From Pseudophaeomoniella oleicola (lineage: Eukaryota; Ascomycota; Eurotiomycetes; Phaeomoniellales; Phaeomoniellaceae), in the NCBI GenBank assembly GCA_003868215.1, contig QWDQ01000005.1, positions 186,001 to 250,000 of the forward strand: a stretch of 64,000 nt of DNA, written 5' to 3'. The notes beneath the pieces were generated by a model that saw nothing but the letters and a program-made list of their open reading frames with translations, was not told where the DNA came from and searched no databases. Below are positions 59,698 to 64,000 of this stretch, one piece after another; the stretch's first letter is position 1; each line of letters opens with the position of its first letter. Position numbers and translations under genes: made by a program.

Positions 59698-61301
59698 TCA
59701 AGACGAGGCAGAATTGTCGGCGCAAGCGAATGCAGAACCTGTAAATGCAATGTTAGAACCCATCCGAGAGTTCCTAGTTTCGGGGTCAGGAGATCAAGAC
59801 TTACTGATTGTTCCATCGGCGTACGCCTCTTTGATTTCCTCCACAACACCATAAGTTCCGCCTACCAGGAAGAAAGCACCGAGAACAATAAGGAATATAT
59901 GCAAATAGAAAGCAATCTGCTTTCCAGCGCCAGCCTTCCTGTATTCCCAGTGGTCATACAGCCATAGCCAGCCTGGCAACATCATAGCAAGGGGCGCAAA
60001 GCAGATCGAGCCTGTCAATGCAATGAGATAGTTGAAGATGGGGATAGCCTCGGCGAGGATGAAGGAAATAGCGGCCAGACCAAAGGTGCATCCAAGCCAT
60101 GTGCCCCAGTGAACGACGGTGTTTTGTTGAAGATGTCGGCTGTTCCTCAGAATACGGACGAACAGATACTTCGCTGCCACATGGCAGTAGAGGCACGCCG
60201 AGACAACCAGACCAATTAGGCCCACGCCGTATGACACCATCTTGATGGTCTGGCCGGCCGAACCCAAAGATGGCGAAGCAACCCATTGACCACACCAGGC
60301 ATAGACAACAAGAGACATGCTAAGGTAGCACGCAGTGACGAACGCCATGCAACTGAATAGAGCCTTATGGTAGTCCTTGGGATTGCGCATCTCAGCGATG
60401 ACTGGGATAAAGGCCGAGGTTCCTGATGACGAAACAAAGATGGTGCAGCTTGCGACCATGCCAGTAGCAAAGCTGGGATAAGCTATCGCATGGTAGCCTA
60501 GTTCGTACGGACCTTCTTGAGGTGCAGCAGCAGGTCGGTCAAGGGTTGTAACAGCAATAACAACGATGAAAACGGCCGAGAAGATGGAGACGAAACCTGC
60601 CCAGGTCAACCAGCCGACTTTGTGGAATGTGCGGACGGATGCACAAAGCGCAACTACGACGGTTGCGAGGAAGGACCACCAGACGGTGCAGGCTGCGTGG
60701 TGGGATAGAGCGTTGAGACCGATGGAAACACCGAGAATACCAGACCCGGTACAGAGGACATATCTGTAATCCAGTTAGCATTCAGAGGTAGCTAGAGCAG
60801 TCTTGAATACGTACGCAATCAGATAGAGCAATCCACACAATTCCTTGACGATAGCACCACCGACAACACCGGCCATATCAGCCACAGTGTGACAACCAGC
60901 GTGTGTGTTACGGAAGTCTCCTTGGACCATGGCGGTGTCTGCAGACAAGGGTCAGTCTAACGATACGGGATCACTCATTTCGTCTGCTTACAGGTATTCA
61001 ACATTCCCCATCCGAGTACAGAGAGTGCACCGCCGACTGCACCCAGAGAATACATAGCTGTCGGAATCGACAACACACCAGTGGCGAAGATGATCTTCAG
61101 AAAGATGATGGAAGCACGAGGCCAGCCAACGGTTCTGAAGTCAACACCATCGGCGGTCTTCTTGAAGACCTCGAATTCATTCTCCTCTTCGATGACTGCA
61201 GCAGAGACAGGCGACATGTCTCCACGCGCAACGTCGACTGAGGCACCCTTTTCATTGTCTGCGGTGGTACTACCACTAGTACGCTTCTTGAAGAAGGACA
61301 T
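59698..61301 (-). CDS. amino-acid transporter, AAAP family (copy 2)
   Basis: The exons on the minus strand are 61301-60992, 60938-60815, 60763-59805 and 59738-59698, giving 477 aa; the introns are 51-66 nt. The chain shows VGWPRASIIFLKIIFATGVL, SIPTAMYSLGAVGGALSVLG, LNTYTAMVQGDFRNTHAGCH, TVWWSFLATVVVALCASVRT, PVIAEMRNPKDYHKALF and CHVAAKYLFVRILRNS with about eleven membrane segments. This is the Mtr-like branch of AAAP carriers in moulds, proton-driven importers of neutral or aromatic amino acids at the plasma membrane. The last exon of 41 nt gives the tail SAFACADNSASS, which fits relatives; without that splice the chain would end ...GTISKS. About 28 residues near the start are acidic and may be a regulatory or turnover signal. 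Confidence 0.92.
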
Positions 61302-62803
61302 GATGGGTAGCAGTCTTCACGATACACAGATAGATCAAAGGGAGGATACGAACCGTGACGGACTTTGAACAGAAAGACGAAAGTCGAGGGAGGAGAGTGA
61401 CTTGCGGGAATCCCAAGACTGATATAGGAGCAATATAATACTTACTATCGCGGATTATGTACCTACTCAATGTATACTGGGGATCAGATAGACGAGACTC
61501 CACCACAGCATCTCGGCGGACAAAAGCGCAGTCCCGGGGGTGGATGGGCAAGCCTAGAGCGAGTGAACTTTGATATCGGATCGATATGGTCGAATCTGAG
61601 GTCTCAGCTCCGACAAATGGGGGGAGGCATAATTGTTTCGACAGCTCTGGCAAGCTCGCAAGCAAAGCAGGGGGGGCCAGCCTCGCCAGCAGTATTCCTT
61701 GTACAATGCTATCATTTGGGACTTGGGGGGTGGGAGATGGTGGCCCGACCAAGGGGAAAGATGGACTGACATCCGATGGATAACGGTCGGTTATCATTGA
61801 TATCGCCCGTGTTATCTTCGGACGAGCGTCGATGGGGCCGAGGACCTCCTGGGATTCACTGTGATTGGTCGCAGTCCAACAAGCCACAAGGGCCCCAGAG
61901 AAGGCCAAGATTCCCCAATCGGATAAGGGTCTTATCCACCGTATCTTTACTTGGTCTTTTACTTGGTCTTTAGCTTAAGATAATCATATCAGAGAACATC
62001 GCCAATATAACTGATAATAGTGTTTGATCCTTGAGTGGACTATCATCAGTACAACGACGCAGGAACGATGGACCACCTAGTATACCAATGACCCCAGATC
62101 TTGAATCATAATCTACAAGGCTATCAGTCAGCGTTCGGACATGTGTCGGGATATCTACTAGTCCATGTGTGGTCAGGGGCCCCCGATAGTAGATGCAGCA
62201 TACGAACCAACCAACTCTCCTTCTACTTTACCGTCCCAACGCTCTGGATAATACTATCTAGCATCCTACACTTGGACCTCCCAGGTCTGGCCTACTCTCC
62301 AAACTTCCGCAAGCCATTATTCTCAAATTGCGCATCAGTCTGGGATCATGAGCTCGTAGAGTACTGGCGAATTCGAATTTGCTGGGCGTGTAGTATTAAA
62401 TGATAGCGTTGATAGCATATCTAAGTCGTGCAAAGAGAAAAGCGATTCGCTCCACATTCATTGGCGAGCGACGTGATCTTCGTCTCCTCTATCCCATCTT
62501 TGCAAGTATCCGGTAACTTCGAGAACAGGTAGCGGACCCTTTCGAGTAAGGACGTGGTGCTATCAAGAATCTAGTTTGACGGCAAGCACTCAAGTCTGCA
62601 TTCTCGCCCGTGGTCCGTCCAGACCAAGGGCCGGCCACAGGACCACAGGACTTGGCCACAAGCGTGCAATCATGATAGAGTGAGGGTCTTGAATAGCGAT
62701 AACCCTAATCACTATCCAGCAATTTGAGGATTATGTGATGCGCCATCGTTTGGAGGATAGACACCCGGTTGGAGTATCTTGCGCGCGTCGTTCATGTTGC
62801 GCG
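61302..62803. promoter_or_regulatory. transporter promoter and RO10 3' region
   Basis: Both neighbours read leftward. A minus-strand frame is open at 61276-61908 but overlaps the transporter start in another frame and has no recognisable content, so it is taken as chance. An unusual imperfect repeat (ACTTGGTCTTTTACTTGGTC) lies at about 61949. No gene is seen. Confidence 0.45.
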
Positions 62804-63481
62804 TCAAGTATACTCAATCTCCCGCGCCTTTTCGGCTCTCCGTACGTCGCGCTCGGCTCTCTCAATTCGCTCTGCCCATTCACTCCAGACCTCTCCCTGG
62901 GCAATGACCCCAATTTCATACCATCTTTTTAATATTCGAGCACTCCACTCTCTAAGATCCCTTACTTGAACAGCCTGGGCCTGCTGCTTCTGTAACGCAT
63001 TGTCAAGTCTTGGTTGTAGTTTTATTAATTGCTCTGATGCGCTGGCAGGGGGGACAGGTAGATCCTTAAGCGATTCGAGACGTGACGCGGTCTCTGGGAA
63101 TGAGGCAGCACACGACAGAACGATGCTTGCTAAGTTCTCATCAGAGAGTGTCGAGGGAACATCGGTTGGTGCAATCGGGTGAAACAAAGAGGGATGTTGA
63201 GCATCTATTATTAACTGGTCAGTGGAGAGTAATGGCAACCCCAAACATATAGTGAACGAACGTAGCTGGAGTATATCCTGAACGAGCGGACTGTTAGAAG
63301 ACAATTTCTGTAGATTGTGCTCCAAAGACGTGATACGCGCAGTAATTGTTGCCCTACTGTCTGTGTTGTCAAAGGGTGTCTTTTCCGCCAGCAGCGTCTT
63401 GCCGTTCACCAGGAACTCAAGCCGCCGCAATCGTGTCTCAAGAAGGGCCAACGTTTCAGTTGCCACTTCCGGTGCCGACAT
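62804..63481 (-). CDS. dynactin p24 subunit, RO10 family
   Basis: The exons on the minus strand are 63481-63262 and 63204-62804, giving 206 aa. The chain begins MSAPEVATETLALLETRLRR then LEFLVNG, typical of the RO10/dynactin-3 family. After the splice it reads LQLHAQHPSLFHPIAPTDVP, matching the family's LH...PDLFHP segment. The rest is a long coiled coil ending RDVRRAEKAREIEY. In Neurospora ro-10 is needed for nuclear movement with dynein, and p24 sits in the dynactin shoulder. The intron is 57 nt with an odd GTTCGT donor; it has no in-frame stop, so its retention would add 19 residues (225 aa). The family call is good; the splice is inferred from the family pattern. Confidence 0.85.
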   Translation of the reverse strand: MSAPEVATETLALLETRLRRLEFLVNGKTLLAEKTPFDNTDSRATITARITSLEHNLQKLSSNSPLVQDILQLRSFTICLGLPLLSTDQLIIDAQHPSLFHPIAPTDVPSTLSDENLASIVLSCAASFPETASRLESLKDLPVPPASASEQLIKLQPRLDNALQKQQAQAVQVRDLREWSARILKRWYEIGVIAQGEVWSEWAERIERAERDVRRAEKAREIEYT

Positions 63482-64000
63482 CGTGGTACAGGATTAAAAG
63501 CGATGTTGTCCTCGCAGTATGTACAAGGCGATGCCTTTCTTGAGAGTTATCGTGGGGCTTTCGGAGACGTAGTAATGGTGGAGCCATACACCAACAAGGT
63601 ATCTAAAGATGCAAGGTAATTACATATGTCTATAAGTAGTAGTAGTATTCAAGCTTTGGGCCGAGACACCTTTATTATTGACAGCGTCTCTAATTAATCC
63701 ACGATCTCGTGAACAGATTCTTGAACACTTATTAAGTCATTCTAGACTTGCATGTACAACTTGATTCTTCCATGCAGACATCAACCTAAGATAGGTATTG
63801 CTGTCAGAGATTGTTTGACTTCTGCGAAGTCCGGAGCAAGTTGACCATAAAAGAAGCGCTTCTTTACAAAGATCGACGTGACTGTGATATCGACCTTGAA
63901 ATTCAGTACTCTCTCCTCACTGATCTTCTCTAGTGAATGTGTACTCTGCATGGTATGGAAATCGCATTGAACGCGATTTGAAACCGAAGAAAAAGAACGC
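63482..64000. other. divergent region at the right edge
   Basis: A plus-strand ATG at 63503, only 21 nt from the RO10 start, opens a 38-codon frame to 63619 that could be the first exon of an outward gene, with possible donors at about 63599 and 63615. I cannot recognise it. The rest of the stretch shows nothing I can identify; a gene may begin or end beyond 64000. Confidence 0.35.

Noticed and set aside
61276-61908. 210-codon open frame on the minus strand upstream of the second AAAP carrier
   Set aside because: Overlaps the transporter start in another frame, has no recognisable domain and lies where the promoter should be. Chance is the simplest reading.

Overview
The window is nuclear DNA of a filamentous ascomycete (Pezizomycotina). 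The evidence is dense protein-coding genes on both strands, each with a few short introns of about 47-130 nt with GT-AG borders, and families typical of moulds: a Crh-type GPI-anchored cell-wall transglycosylase, a Clr5-domain protein, a large-subunit catalase with a DJ-1-like tail, a RO10-type dynactin p24 and a Frag1/DRAM/Sfk1 membrane protein. I cannot name the species. I found no rRNA, tRNA, CRISPR or intact mobile element. The exon structures below were worked out by hand from splice sites and reading frame, and each multi-exon model sums to a whole number of codons.

Layout. 1-645 is the 3' end of a Crh-like wall enzyme. 1408-3702 (-) is a NUDT19-like Nudix hydrolase with an unusual 5' end. 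4280-9258 (-) is an IQGAP, divergent from IMP dehydrogenase at 10024-11923 (+). 12374-13295 (-) is a BTB protein, with a hairpin minisatellite upstream, then DOA1/PLAA at 14617-17107 (+). 18033-18611 (-) is mitoribosomal bS16m, divergent from NAD(P)HX epimerase at 19120-20083 (+), which converges on a Frag1/Sfk1-type membrane protein at 20293-21311 (-). A gene-poor tract of about 7.4 kb follows and leads to a WHI3-type RNA-binding protein at 28778-30523 (+) that has upstream ORFs.

Next come a HIRAN-SNF2-RING helicase at 31650-34577 (+), an SLC35F-type transporter at 35649-37013 (+), and myo-inositol oxygenase at 37916-38869 (-), which faces a catalase at 41782-44081 (+) across 2.9 kb. After these are an AAAP amino-acid transporter at 44775-46217 (+), mitoribosomal mS45/MRPS35 at 46717-48052 (+), U2 snRNP/RES protein IST3 at 48210-49371 (-), dynein light intermediate chain at 49845-51701 (+), a Clr5-domain protein at 53626-55940 (-), a hypothetical Ser-rich protein at 57000-57680 (+), a second AAAP transporter at 59698-61301 (-) and dynactin p24/RO10 at 62804-63481 (-).

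Most genes are unrelated housekeeping functions and there is no biosynthetic cluster. Some themes recur: cytoskeleton and dynein transport (IQGAP, DLIC, RO10), mitochondrial translation (bS16m, mS45), nucleotide and cofactor housekeeping (IMPDH, NAXE, Nudix), and amino-acid uptake (two AAAP carriers). I found no wholly new system. The points most worth checking are the ambiguous 5' splicing of the Nudix gene, the uORFs and long leader of the WHI3 gene, the 24-nt hairpin minisatellite, a roughly 100-nt tandem repeat near 40.5 kb, recurring palindromic TACCTAGGTA and TACTACGTAGTA motifs in the intergenic DNA, and an in-frame intron in RO10.
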